A DNA stretch of 64,000 bases, taken from assembly GCA_963800235.1 (NCBI GenBank), contig CAWDAD010000004.1, forward strand, positions 289,938 through 353,937, read 5' to 3'. Made by a program: the position numbers and the translations under genes. The DNA comes from CAVVNP01 sp963800235 (lineage in GTDB: Bacteria > Actinomycetota > Acidimicrobiia > Acidimicrobiales > Iamiaceae). Below the pieces are notes generated by a model that was given only the letters and a program-made list of their open reading frames with translations, was not told the DNA's origin and did no database searches. Shown piece by piece: positions 8,358 through 17,046 of this stretch (its first letter is position 1; every line of letters begins with the position of its first letter).

Positions 8358-10160
8358 TCAGCACCGGGCCAGGGCGTCGGCCGGTTCCCTCGGCACCTCC
8401 AGCCAGGTGAGCGACGGCGCGTCCCACAGGTTGGCGAGGAAGCGCCCCGGGGTGAGGTCGTCGCCGGTCGCCCGCCGCAGCCGGCCGACCGCGCCGCAGC
8501 GGAGGGCCCGCTCGGCCTCGGCGGACCCCGGGGCGGCCCGGTCGGCCCGCACCCGGGCCTCGGCCTCGGCCCAGGGGAGCGGCAACCACCGCTCGTGGCC
8601 GGGGAGCCCCGTGCGGGCGCCGAGCGGCAGCCGGGCGGCCAGCGGGTCGGCCAGCCCGTGGATGTCGATGACCGGGACGTCGACCCCGGCCCGGGCGCCG
8701 GTGACGCCGATGCCGCTCAGGAACAGCCAGGTGCCGGACCCGGCGACGGTGGGCAGCTCGCCGGGTGGGGGCGGGTACGGGGCGTCCGGGACGACCGAGA
8801 GCAGGACGTCCGCCCCGGCGGCGTGGCGCCGGCGCGCCAGCGTCCCCTCGCCGTAGAGGTAGGAGCGGCGCCAGTCGTCGAGGGTGACCGGGTTCCCGCT
8901 GCCGGAGAGCTCCACGAAGAACGGCCGCTGGTCCGCCACCGCCCGGGCGCCGTAGCTGGTCGGGTCCGGCGCCCGCAGGAACCCGGCGACCACCACCGCC
9001 CAGGCCACCACCGCCACGAGGGCGCCGGCCTGGGCCAGGCGGGCGGCGCCCGAGGGGCGGAGCTCGACCACCGCGATCGGGCAGCAGAGGGTGAAGATCG
9101 GCACGAGCAGCAGGCGGGCGTGCATGTAGTCGCCGCCGATGGCGACGACGTAGGCGAGCTGCAGGATTCCGGCGGCCACCACCGCCGCCGACACCGGGGC
9201 GGTGGACCGGTCGGACCGCCCCGCGGCCCCGGCGGCGACGGGGTCGCCAGGGGGGTCTCCCTCGGCGCCGGGGTCGTCGACCGGATCCGGGCCCGACCGG
9301 CTGGCCGCCACCCAGACGGCGGCGGCCAGCAGGGGCACGGCCAGCCGGTAGGGCTCCACCGTGTTGGACAGGTAGAACCACCCCTGGCCGACCCGGAGGT
9401 TCCCGGCCGCCTTGGCCAGGGCGGTGTTCGGCACGACCGTGGCGAAGTACCCCATCCGGAAGACCTGGTAGGCGATCGGCGCGGCCAGCGCCCACCCCAG
9501 CCCGGTGATCGCCTGCCGGCGCGACGGCCGCAGGCCGAGGCCGAGCGCCACCAGCAGGGCCGCCGAGTGCAGCGCCAGCTCGGGACGGACGAGCGGTCCC
9601 AGCCCGACCAGCACGAGCACCGACCGGTGCCGCGGCCGTCCGGCCTCGGCCCCGTCGAGCTCGCGGGCGGCGGCCCAGAAGGCGAGGCCGACCCAGCCGA
9701 CGGCCAGCCCCGTCTCCAGCCCGGCGGTGGCGTACTCCCAGGTCGGGGGGAGGGCGGCGATGACCACCAGGCCGAACGGCCACAACGGCCCGCGGGCACC
9801 GGATCGGCGCCGGAGGCGGGCGGCCCCGGCGGCGGCGGCCACCAGCCCACCCGCCATGGCGGCGATGCCGAGCCCGACCGCCAGCCAGGCCTGGTCGACG
9901 AGCCGGCCGAGCAGGAGCCGCAGCACCGCCAGCAGGGCCAGCCACAGCGGGCTGGTGTAGGCCTCGACCCGCTGGCCGGAGTTGAAGACCGGCCCGTGGC
10001 CGGCGAAGAGCTGGTCGAGGATCCGGAAGTTGATGAAGCCGTCGTCGTCGGTCCACCGCAGCCGCCAGCCCATCACCACCACCAGGGCCACCGGCACCGC
10101 CGCCGCCGACCAGGCGAGCGGCCGGGCGGCGATCCGGCGGCGGAGCGACCCGGGCGGCAT
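8358..10160 (-). CDS. GT-C-fold membrane glycosyltransferase, AftB-like
   Basis: About 600 residues with roughly ten hydrophobic helices, then a C-terminal soluble part. Near the N-terminus, after the first helix, is an acidic WTDDDGFINFR (about residues 37-46), followed by FNSGQRVEAYTSPLW. This arrangement resembles the polyprenyl-phosphate-dependent arabinosyltransferase AftB group of actinobacteria, in which the Asp residues after helix 1 are catalytic. A role in cell-envelope glycan assembly is inferred; donor and acceptor are unknown. The ATG at 10160 is chosen because the TAGCAT at 10171-10176 (minus strand) lies just upstream; a start at 10232 is possible but would nearly touch proS. 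Confidence 0.7.
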   Translation of the reverse strand: MPPGSLRRRIAARPLAWSAAAVPVALVVVMGWRLRWTDDDGFINFRILDQLFAGHGPVFNSGQRVEAYTSPLWLALLAVLRLLLGRLVDQAWLAVGLGIAAMAGGLVAAAAGAARLRRRSGARGPLWPFGLVVIAALPPTWEYATAGLETGLAVGWVGLAFWAAARELDGAEAGRPRHRSVLVLVGLGPLVRPELALHSAALLVALGLGLRPSRRQAITGLGWALAAPIAYQVFRMGYFATVVPNTALAKAAGNLRVGQGWFYLSNTVEPYRLAVPLLAAAVWVAASRSGPDPVDDPGAEGDPPGDPVAAGAAGRSDRSTAPVSAAVVAAGILQLAYVVAIGGDYMHARLLLVPIFTLCCPIAVVELRPSGAARLAQAGALVAVVAWAVVVAGFLRAPDPTSYGARAVADQRPFFVELSGSGNPVTLDDWRRSYLYGEGTLARRRHAAGADVLLSVVPDAPYPPPPGELPTVAGSGTWLFLSGIGVTGARAGVDVPVIDIHGLADPLAARLPLGARTGLPGHERWLPLPWAEAEARVRADRAAPGSAEAERALRCGAVGRLRRATGDDLTPGRFLANLWDAPSLTWLEVPREPADALARC

Positions 10161-10170
10161 GGTGCGGCGG

Positions 10171-10239
10171 ATGCTAGGCGTCGCCCGATCGCCGCCGGTC
10201 GGAACGGGGGACGGCACGGCGGGGGCCACCACCTACCAT
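10171..10239. promoter_or_regulatory. Divergent promoter region between the GT-C gene and proS
   Basis: Two -10-like hexamers face away from each other: TAGCAT on the minus strand (10171-10176), 10 nt before the GT-C ATG, and TACCAT on the plus strand (10234-10239), 8 nt before the proS ATG. No Shine-Dalgarno is visible for either gene, which suggests leaderless or very short leaders. Confidence 0.45.
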
Positions 10240-10247
10240 CGCCGGCC

Positions 10248-11660
10248 ATGGCCAAGGCTCCGGTGCTCACCCCCCAGGCCGACGACTTCCCCCGCTGGTA
10301 CCAGGACGTGCTGGCCAAGGCCGAGCTGGCCGAGAACGGGCCGGTGCGCGGCACCCAGGTGATCCGTCCCTACGGCTACGCCCTGTGGGAGCGCATGCAG
10401 GCCGAGGTCGACCTCCGGATCAAGCAGGCGGGCGCCGAGAACGCCTACTTCCCGCTGTTCATCCCCGAGAGCTACCTGACCCGCGAGGCCGAGCACGTCG
10501 AGGGGTTCAGCCCCGAGCTGGCGGTGGTCACCCACGCCGGGGGCAAGGAGCTCGACGAGCCGGTGGTGGTCCGGCCCACCAGCGAGACGGTGATCGGCGA
10601 GTACATGGCCAAGTGGGTGCAGAGCTACCGCGACCTGCCGCTGCTGCTGAACCAGTGGGCCAACGTCGTGCGCTGGGAGCTGCGGCCCCGCCTGTTCCTG
10701 CGCTCCACCGAGTTCCTCTGGCAGGAGGGCCACACCGCCCACCAGACCGAGGCCGACGCCTCGGCCTACGCCCGGCGGATCCTCGAGGACGTCTACCGGG
10801 AGTTCATGGTCGACGTGCTGGCCCTGCCGGTGTGGGTCGGACGCAAGACCCCCCACGAGCGCTTCCCCGGGGCGACCAACACCCTCACCTGCGAGGCGAT
10901 GATGGGGGACGGCAAGGCGCTGCAGATGGGCACCAGCCACGAGCTCGGCCAGAACTTCGCCCGGGTGTTCGAGATCGACTACCTGTCGGAGTCCGGCGAG
11001 CAGGAGCTCTGCTGGACGACCTCGTGGGGCGTGTCCACCCGCATGATGGGCGGGCTCGTCATGGGCCACGGCGACGACCGGGGCCTGGTCGTGCCGCCCC
11101 GCCTGGCGCCCACCCAGGTCGTGGTGCTGCTCATCCGCGACGAGGCCGGAGCCGGCGAGCGGGCCCACCTGGTGGCCGAGGCGCTGGGCGCGGCCGGCGT
11201 CCGGGTGCGCCTCGACGACCGGGTCGGCACCTCCTTCGGCCGCCGGGTCACCGACTGGGAGCTGAAGGGCGTGCCCGTCCGGATCGAGCTCGGTCCCCGT
11301 GACCTGGCCGCCGAGCAGGCCACCGTGGTCCGACGCGACACGGGGGACAAGGAGCAGGTCCCGCTGTCGGGGCTGCGGGTCCACGTCGAGCAGCTGCTCG
11401 GCCGGGTCCAGGCCGACCTGCTGGCGACCCGCACCGAGCGACGCGACGCCCGCACCGTCGAGGTGGGGTCGCTCGACGAGGCCGCCGAGGCCGCCCGCAC
11501 CGGCTTCGCCCGCCTGCCCTGGGCGCTGGTGGGCACCGACGGCGAGGCCCGGCTGGCCACCGAGGGCGTCACCGTGCGCTGCGTCCAGCGACCTGACGGC
11601 TCGGTGCCCGACGCCGACGACGAGCCCGACCTGGTCTGCCTGGTGGCCCGCAGCTACTGA
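10248..11660 (+). CDS. proS: Prolyl-tRNA synthetase, archaeal/eukaryotic type
   Basis: Charges tRNA-Pro with proline. This is the shorter form (470 residues) without the editing insertion of the usual bacterial enzyme. The start DFPRWYQDVLAKAELAEN and the class II motifs 2 (RSTEFLWQEGHTAH) and 3 (STRMMGGLVMGHGDDRGL) match the type shared by eukaryotes, archaea and some bacteria. An anticodon-binding domain follows (about 285-390), then a C-terminal domain ending in the typical Tyr. No other proS is in the window, so whether it is the only copy cannot be told. ATG start with TACCAT 8 nt upstream. Confidence 0.95.
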   Translation: MAKAPVLTPQADDFPRWYQDVLAKAELAENGPVRGTQVIRPYGYALWERMQAEVDLRIKQAGAENAYFPLFIPESYLTREAEHVEGFSPELAVVTHAGGKELDEPVVVRPTSETVIGEYMAKWVQSYRDLPLLLNQWANVVRWELRPRLFLRSTEFLWQEGHTAHQTEADASAYARRILEDVYREFMVDVLALPVWVGRKTPHERFPGATNTLTCEAMMGDGKALQMGTSHELGQNFARVFEIDYLSESGEQELCWTTSWGVSTRMMGGLVMGHGDDRGLVVPPRLAPTQVVVLLIRDEAGAGERAHLVAEALGAAGVRVRLDDRVGTSFGRRVTDWELKGVPVRIELGPRDLAAEQATVVRRDTGDKEQVPLSGLRVHVEQLLGRVQADLLATRTERRDARTVEVGSLDEAAEAARTGFARLPWALVGTDGEARLATEGVTVRCVQRPDGSVPDADDEPDLVCLVARSY

Positions 11661-11689
11661 GGACGGCCGCCCGCCGCCCGGCGCCGAGG

Positions 11690-12343
11690 TCAGTCGACGG
11701 CCCGGAGCAGTCGGGCCACCTCCTCGTCGGGCACCGGGGCGAAGTCCTCGTACCAGGCGCCGACCGCCCCCAGCTCCCGGGGCTGCTCCACGGCCACGAC
11801 CTCGTCGGCCACCTCCAGCAGGCTCGCCGGCAGCCGGCGGGGCGCCACCGGCACGGCCACGACCACCCGGGCGGCGCATCGCTCCCGCGCCACGCGACAG
11901 GCGGCCACCGCCGTCGATCCGGTGGCGAGCCCGTCGTCGACCACGACCACCAGCCGACCGTCCAGCGGGCGGGCCGGTCGGCCGGCCCGCAGCGCCTCCA
12001 CCCGGGCGGCCAGCCGGGCCCGCTCCCGTCCCTCGACGGCCGCGACGTCCTCCGGTCGGACGCCGGTCGTGCGCAGGACCAGGTCGTGCAGCACCCGCAC
12101 ACCGCCCTCGCCGATGGCCCCCATGGCCAGCTCGGGCTGCTGCGGCACCCCCAGCTTGCGGACGACGATGACGTCGAGCGGGGCCCCCAGCACCTCGGCG
12201 ACCTCGGCCGCCACCGGCACCCCGCCGCGCGGCAGCCCGACCACCACCCGGGGAGGCGGTGCCGGCTCGTCGCCGTCCGGGGTCAGGCGGTCGAGCAGGA
12301 GCGCCCCGAGGCGCCGACCGGCCTCGGTCCGGTCACGGAACAT
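11690..12343 (-). CDS. Phosphoribosyltransferase-family protein
   Basis: 217 residues with the type I PRTase fold. The PRPP-binding motif VVVVDDGLATGSTA is at about residues 123-136, and an N-terminal VVGLPRGGVPVAAEVA and VRKLGVP are typical of the family often annotated as a predicted phosphoribosyltransferase next to hydrolases or universal stress proteins. The nucleobase substrate is not identifiable, and some members may be regulatory. The ATG is preceded at 8 nt by TACGGT (12352-12357, minus strand). It converges with proS, with a 29-nt gap. Confidence 0.82.
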   Translation of the reverse strand: MFRDRTEAGRRLGALLLDRLTPDGDEPAPPPRVVVGLPRGGVPVAAEVAEVLGAPLDVIVVRKLGVPQQPELAMGAIGEGGVRVLHDLVLRTTGVRPEDVAAVEGRERARLAARVEALRAGRPARPLDGRLVVVVDDGLATGSTAVAACRVARERCAARVVVAVPVAPRRLPASLLEVADEVVAVEQPRELGAVGAWYEDFAPVPDEEVARLLRAVD

Positions 12344-12426
12344 CGCCCTCGACCGTAGCGATGCTCGGTCGCCGGTTCAGCCGCCACCCGAGCACGAGGT
12401 CGCCGCACCGGCCCTCTGCGACGGTT

Positions 12427-12468
12427 CTCGGGACATGGAGCGCGTGTCCACGCGCTCCATGTCCCGAG
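12427..12468. repeat. Dispersed palindrome family A, copy 2 (perfect 20-bp stem)
   Basis: Two 20-nt arms, from CTCGGGACATGG to CACGCGCTCC and on to CCCGAG, pair without any mismatch around a two-base TC centre. It lies in the divergent gap between the phosphoribosyltransferase and the fucosidase, so a simple terminator role is unlikely for this copy. It is the best-preserved member of the family found at 6242-6287 and 48891-48936. Confidence 0.9.
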
Positions 12469-12534
12469 TTGTGGTGGGGGGTGGGCGCCGGGGTCCCGGG
12501 AACCGGGATCCGGGCTGGGCTAGGAAGGGCGGCC

Positions 12535-14001
12535 ATGGCTCGACGCGACCGGCGTGCCCCCCGCCCCCCCGTCCCCACCTGGTGGCGGGACGCCAAGCTG
12601 GGGATCTTCATCCACTGGACGCCGTCGTCGGTGCCCGGCTTCGCCCCCCGGGGCGCAGAGCTGCGGGGCCGCTCCCGGCACAACCCGTCCGGCGTGGGCG
12701 ACCCCATCCCGGGCGAGGAGTACTCGGAGTGGTACCGCAACTCGATGCGGGTTCCCGGCTCGGCCACCGCCGACCACCACCGGCGCACCTACGGTGACCG
12801 GCCCTACGAGGCCTTCGCCGGCGACTTCGAGGACGCTCTCGACGGCTGGGATCCCGAGGGCTGGGCCGACTCGTTCGCCGCCGCCGGCGCCCGCTACGTG
12901 GTGCTGGTCACCAAGCACCACGACGGCTGGTGCCTCTGGCCGACGGCGGTGCGCAACCCGAACCGGCGGGGTTGGGCCAGCCGGCGCGACGTGGTCGGCG
13001 AGCTGGCCGAGGCGGTGCGGGCCCGGGGCCTGCGCTTCGGCGTGTACTACTCGGGCGGCCTCGACTGGACCTTCGACGACCGCCCCATCGCCTCGTTCTC
13101 CGACCTGGTCTCGGCCATCCCCACCACCGCCGCCTACCGGGCCTACGCGGCCGCCCAGGTGCGGGAGCTGATCGACCGGTACCGGCCGGCGGTGCTGTGG
13201 AACGACATCGCCTGGCCCGCCCCGCTGTCCGACCTGCGCCCGCTGCTCGACCACCACGCCGCCACCGTCCCCGACGGCGTGATCAACGACCGCTGGATGC
13301 CGTCGCTGCGGGCCACCGCCCGGGTCCTGGCCCTGCCGGGCGTGGGCGCCCTGCTCGACCGGCAGGCCGCCCGCACGGTGACCGCCGAGGGGATCGTGCC
13401 GCCCAGGCCGCCGGTCTACGACTACCGCACGCCGGAGTACGCCCGCTTCGACCGGATCCGGCCCGAGCCGTGGGAGGCGTGCCGGGGGATGGACCAGGGC
13501 TTCGGGTACAACCGCCACTCGACCGACGAGGACCACATCGGGCGGGCCGACCTGCACGAGCTGGTGGCCGACGTGGTGAGCAAGGGCGGGAACCTGCTGC
13601 TCAACGTCGGACCCCGGGGCGAGGACGCCGCCGTCCCGCCGCTCCAGCAGCAGCGGCTCGACTGGCTGGCCGGCTGGCTGGGCGGCGCCGAGGGGAACCC
13701 GGCCATCCACCGCACCGCGCCGTGGGTGCGGGCCGAGTCGTCCGCCGGCGCCGGCGTGCCCGCCCTGCGGTACACGGCCCGGGGCTCGACGGTGTGGGCG
13801 ACGGTGCTCGGGCCGCCGGGTGCGTCGAGCGTCAGGATCCCCCACGTGGCGGCCACGCCGAGCACGTCGGTCTCCCTCGCCGACGGGACCGAGCTGCGGT
13901 GGTCGCCGGCGCCCGGGAGCCGCACCGGGGTCGAGGTGGAGCTGCCCACCGACCCGGGAGACGGGCCGCTCGGGATCGGCCTCCACCACGTCACCGGCTG
14001 A
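12535..14001 (+). CDS. Alpha-L-fucosidase-like glycoside hydrolase (GH29)
   Basis: 488 residues. The N-terminal barrel shows the family hallmarks: WWRDAKLGIFIHWTP at about 16-30, EWY, RYVVLVTKHHDGWCLWP at about 120-136, and the expected nucleophile in VLWNDIAWP (Asp224). A beta-rich C-terminal domain follows. No signal peptide is seen, so it is probably cytosolic. GH29 enzymes release alpha-L-fucose from glycans by retention; the actual substrate is unknown. ATG start with GGAAGGG 8 nt upstream. It converges with the amidase. Confidence 0.88.
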   Translation: MARRDRRAPRPPVPTWWRDAKLGIFIHWTPSSVPGFAPRGAELRGRSRHNPSGVGDPIPGEEYSEWYRNSMRVPGSATADHHRRTYGDRPYEAFAGDFEDALDGWDPEGWADSFAAAGARYVVLVTKHHDGWCLWPTAVRNPNRRGWASRRDVVGELAEAVRARGLRFGVYYSGGLDWTFDDRPIASFSDLVSAIPTTAAYRAYAAAQVRELIDRYRPAVLWNDIAWPAPLSDLRPLLDHHAATVPDGVINDRWMPSLRATARVLALPGVGALLDRQAARTVTAEGIVPPRPPVYDYRTPEYARFDRIRPEPWEACRGMDQGFGYNRHSTDEDHIGRADLHELVADVVSKGGNLLLNVGPRGEDAAVPPLQQQRLDWLAGWLGGAEGNPAIHRTAPWVRAESSAGAGVPALRYTARGSTVWATVLGPPGASSVRIPHVAATPSTSVSLADGTELRWSPAPGSRTGVEVELPTDPGDGPLGIGLHHVTG

Positions 14002-14011
14002 CGCGGCGGCG

Positions 14012-14034
14012 GGCCCGGCGGACGGAGCCGGGTC
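14012..14034. terminator. Weak GC hairpin between convergent genes
   Basis: CCCGGC (14014-14019) and GCCGGG (14027-14032), extended by two further pairs including one G-U, form a short stem just after the fucosidase stop. There is no T run on either side. It could end both converging transcripts, but the stem is modest and such GC hairpins arise easily in this genome. Confidence 0.35.
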
Positions 14035-14042
14035 GGGCCGGC

Positions 14043-15620
14043 TCAGCCGACCTCGGCGGCGACCAGCGGCCAGGGCAGCTCGCGCTCGGCGGCCAGGGCG
14101 ACGTCGAAGAGCAGGGCGTCGCGGTGGTGCCGGGCCATGACCTGCATGCCGATCGGCAGGCCGTCGACCAGTCCCGCCGGGATCGAGACCGACGGGTTGC
14201 CGTAGACGTTGGCCGGGATGGTGAGCCCGCCCATCGCGGTCAGGTGGGGCATGCGGCGCGCGGCCCCCTCGGTGACCCGGGTCGGCAGGCCGGGGGCCAC
14301 GCCGGCCACGGTGCGCATGGCCCCGAGCGCGGCCCGCAGCCCGAGCCGCCCGACCGAGCGGCTCATGATGGCGTCGATCACCGGCGCCGGGTTCGAGGTG
14401 GTCTGGTGGGCGGGGAACGCCGGCCCCGGGTTGGTGGCGCACACGATCAGGTCGGCCCGCTCGAAGGCGTCGGCCAGCGCCGCGTTCAGCTCCAGGCGCT
14501 GCTCCTCGGCCCGGGCCGCCATGTCGAGGTTGTAGAGCCCGCGGGCGGTGACGAGGCCGACGGCGACCTCGCTGGTGAGCTCGCCCGCGCAGGCCGGCCA
14601 GCGGTCCCCGAGGGTGGCCAGCAGGCCGGACAGGTTCCCCATCATCCACGCCGCAGCCAGGTTGGGCAGCTCGAGCGGCACGTCGACCCGGGTCATGCCC
14701 GCCGCCTCGATCAGCGCGTCGGCCCGATCCCGCAGGGCCTCCTCCACGCCGGGATCGAGCGGGACGCCGCCGAGGTCCGGGATCACCGCGACCTTCAGGC
14801 CGTGCAGGTCGTGGCTGCCGAGGCCGGACTCCCACCCGCCCGGGTCGGGCAGGCTCCACGGGTCCCGGGGGTCCGCACCGGCGCACACGTCGTAGAAGCG
14901 GGCGGCGTCGCGGACCGAGCGGGCCAGGCAGCCGAGCACCACCGTGCCCGGGTTGAAGTGGGCGTAGGGGCCGCGGGAGATGCGCCCGTAGGTGCCCTTC
15001 ATGCCGAGCAGGCCGGTGTAGCCGGCCGGGATGCGGATCGAGCCGCCGCCGTCGCCCCCCGAGGCGAGGGTGACGAGCCCGCCGGCGACCGCCGCCGAGC
15101 TGCCCGCCGAGGAGCCGCCCACCGTGCGCCCGTGCTGCCACGGGTTGTGGGTGGTGCCGTTCATCTTGGTGAGGCTGACGTTGAGGCCGCCGAACTCCGA
15201 GGAGGTGGTCAGACCGACCGGGACCACGCCGCCCTCACCCAGCAGCAGCTCGTTGTTGCGGCTGGTGTAGGTGGCGATGCGGCCCTCGAAGACGAGCGAC
15301 GCCTCGGTGAAGGGCCAGCCCTCGACCGGGTCGAGCTCCTTCAGCCCGACCGGGACGCCGCCGAACGGCTTGGAGACGTCGGCCCCCCGGGCGCGGTCGA
15401 GGGCGTGCTCGGGGTCGTCGAGGAAGGCGAAGGCGTTCAGCTCGCTGCCGTCGATGGCGTCGAGCGTCGCCTGCAACTCCTCGACCGGTGAGCGCTCGCC
15501 GGCCCGGAAGGCGTCGACGAGCGAGCAGGCGTCGCCCTTCCAGGTCTCGTCCTTCGTGCGGGTCGTGCGGGTCGTGCGGGTCGAGCCGGCGTCCGGCGTC
15601 GGGTCGGCGTCGATGGTCAT
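14043..15620 (-). CDS. Amidase-signature-family hydrolase
   Basis: 525 residues with the Ser-cisSer-Lys triad of the amidase signature family: Lys94 in VGLKEL, the GGSSAGSSA loop at about 168-176 (cis-Ser) and the nucleophile in GDGGGSIRIP (about Ser194). Members hydrolyse amides, aryl-amides or ureido compounds; the substrate cannot be read from sequence. The N-terminus contains a tandem Thr-Arg-Thr stretch encoded by three perfect 9-mers (15555-15581). The ATG is preceded at 8 nt by TACCGT (15629-15634, minus strand). It is not GatA: no gatB or gatC is adjacent. Confidence 0.88.
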   Translation of the reverse strand: MTIDADPTPDAGSTRTTRTTRTKDETWKGDACSLVDAFRAGERSPVEELQATLDAIDGSELNAFAFLDDPEHALDRARGADVSKPFGGVPVGLKELDPVEGWPFTEASLVFEGRIATYTSRNNELLLGEGGVVPVGLTTSSEFGGLNVSLTKMNGTTHNPWQHGRTVGGSSAGSSAAVAGGLVTLASGGDGGGSIRIPAGYTGLLGMKGTYGRISRGPYAHFNPGTVVLGCLARSVRDAARFYDVCAGADPRDPWSLPDPGGWESGLGSHDLHGLKVAVIPDLGGVPLDPGVEEALRDRADALIEAAGMTRVDVPLELPNLAAAWMMGNLSGLLATLGDRWPACAGELTSEVAVGLVTARGLYNLDMAARAEEQRLELNAALADAFERADLIVCATNPGPAFPAHQTTSNPAPVIDAIMSRSVGRLGLRAALGAMRTVAGVAPGLPTRVTEGAARRMPHLTAMGGLTIPANVYGNPSVSIPAGLVDGLPIGMQVMARHHRDALLFDVALAAERELPWPLVAAEVG

Positions 15621-15709
15621 GGGCGCCGACGGTACTCGCCCGGTAGTGGTCGGAGATCGGCCTCGACCGGCCGTTGCTACGCTCCGTCGTCGGGAAAGGG
15701 GACGAGGCG

Positions 15710-16792
15710 ATGGCTGGTGGGACGGCGGTGGTGGAGCCGGCGGTTGGTCGGCGAGGGGGCACGGGTCACGTCGTCACGGACGACCTGTTCCTGACCGACG
15801 ACCCCGACGCGTTCATGGGCGCGCTGGTCCCGGGCGACGTCCTGCTCTTCCAGGGCATGGACTTCCTGGCCGGCCTCGCGCAGATGGCCGAGCGCCGGCC
15901 GGTGTACCACTCGGCGCTCTACGTGGGGGTCGAGCGGGGCCAGCACGTGTACGTGCACAACGTCTCGCACCTCTGGTGGCGCGACCTGGCCGACAGGCCG
16001 CCGCCGTCCAGCCAGGTGCGGCCCCGACCGGACTGGGGTCTGCCGGTCCGACGTGAGGCCACCCGACTGACCGGCCACCTGGTCTTCGAGGACAGCACGC
16101 CGCCTCGGACCCGCTACGGGTGGGCCTCCAAGCTCGTCACCGTCGGTGGTGCCGGGGTCGTCCGGTTGAACGAGTACCTCGAGCGCCAGCACGCCGAGCG
16201 GGTTCCCGGGAAGCGGCCGCACGGCCGGGTGCACCACGTGCAGTCGGCGTACGCCCTCCGCTGGTCCCACCCCGGCGACGGCGGCAACCAGGACGAGGAG
16301 CTGGACACGGGCTTCGGCCTGATCGCCGACGCCAACGCGATCCTGAGCGAGCACACCGGCTTCCCGATCGTCGAGCTGTTCGCCGCCAGCCCCGAGGCCT
16401 TCGACCGCTCGGCCGACGGCATGTGGCACCGGCTGCGGCCGGTGGTCGAGCTGGTGGTCGGCGGGTTCCCGACCGGCGAGCACACCATGGGCACGCTCGG
16501 CGACCGGCTCCGCCAGGCGGTGACCCGGCTCGTCTCCGACGGCGACGACGGCTGGAAGCCCGACAGCGGTCCCCAGCACATCTGCGCCATGTTCGTCGCC
16601 GCGGTCTACGCCCGGCACTTCGGGGCGCGGTTCGAGGTGCGCGGCTTCACCGGCTTCGAGAACGACCGCGGCGAGCCGTTCCGCACCCCGCGCGACCTCT
16701 TCGACTGCCCGCAGCTGCAGCCCCGGGCCATGTTCGTGCGCCCGCCCCAGCGTTCCCGGTCGTTCGCTCCCACGTCGTTCGAGGTGGCCTGA
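15710..16792 (+). CDS. Permuted NlpC/P60-like (YiiX/C92-type) cysteine hydrolase candidate
   Basis: 360 residues with no clear full-length match recognised. The start resembles permuted papain-like amidases: PGDVLLFQGMDFL at about 41-53, then YHSALYVG with a candidate catalytic His67 and VYVHN at 81-84. Near the C-terminus, QHICAMFVAAVY supplies a candidate catalytic Cys292, so the order His then Cys is that of the permuted NlpC/P60 group. The middle (about 100-280) is unusual and long. The ATG at 15710 is chosen over 15674 because GGGGACGAGG precedes it, and TACGCT lies about 30 nt upstream. It overlaps the next small gene by one base. Hydrolase activity is inferred only. Confidence 0.55.
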   Translation: MAGGTAVVEPAVGRRGGTGHVVTDDLFLTDDPDAFMGALVPGDVLLFQGMDFLAGLAQMAERRPVYHSALYVGVERGQHVYVHNVSHLWWRDLADRPPPSSQVRPRPDWGLPVRREATRLTGHLVFEDSTPPRTRYGWASKLVTVGGAGVVRLNEYLERQHAERVPGKRPHGRVHHVQSAYALRWSHPGDGGNQDEELDTGFGLIADANAILSEHTGFPIVELFAASPEAFDRSADGMWHRLRPVVELVVGGFPTGEHTMGTLGDRLRQAVTRLVSDGDDGWKPDSGPQHICAMFVAAVYARHFGARFEVRGFTGFENDRGEPFRTPRDLFDCPQLQPRAMFVRPPQRSRSFAPTSFEVA

Positions 16793-17046
16793 TGACCGAC
16801 GCCGACCCCCCGTCCGGGACCGGCCGGGAGGAGGTGCGTGCGCTGATCCACGCCCTCTACCCCATCCCGCGCGATCGCGAGCGGGCCGGCTCGGCGGAGG
16901 CGGACACGGAGTTCCCGTTCCCGATGCACCGGGCGGCCCGGGCGGCGGTCGAGCAGATCCGCGAGGGACGTGACGGGGGCAACGACCAGTCGTCGCAGGA
17001 GGGCGTAGCGGGCCGGGGCGATGACCCCGGCCGAACCGGCGACTGA
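16792..17046 (+). CDS. Small hypothetical protein in the SARP operon
   Basis: 84 residues, charged, no recognised family. It starts with ATG in a TGATG overlap with the preceding gene and overlaps the start of the SARP gene, so translational coupling in a three-gene unit is likely. The first half (EEVRALIHALYPIPRDRERA; HRAARAAVEQIREGR) could form two helices; the C-terminal third is Gly/Asp-rich and probably disordered. Possibilities include an adaptor for either neighbour. That it is a gene rests on coupling and position, not on similarity. Confidence 0.5.
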   Translation: MTDADPPSGTGREEVRALIHALYPIPRDRERAGSAEADTEFPFPMHRAARAAVEQIREGRDGGNDQSSQEGVAGRGDDPGRTGD

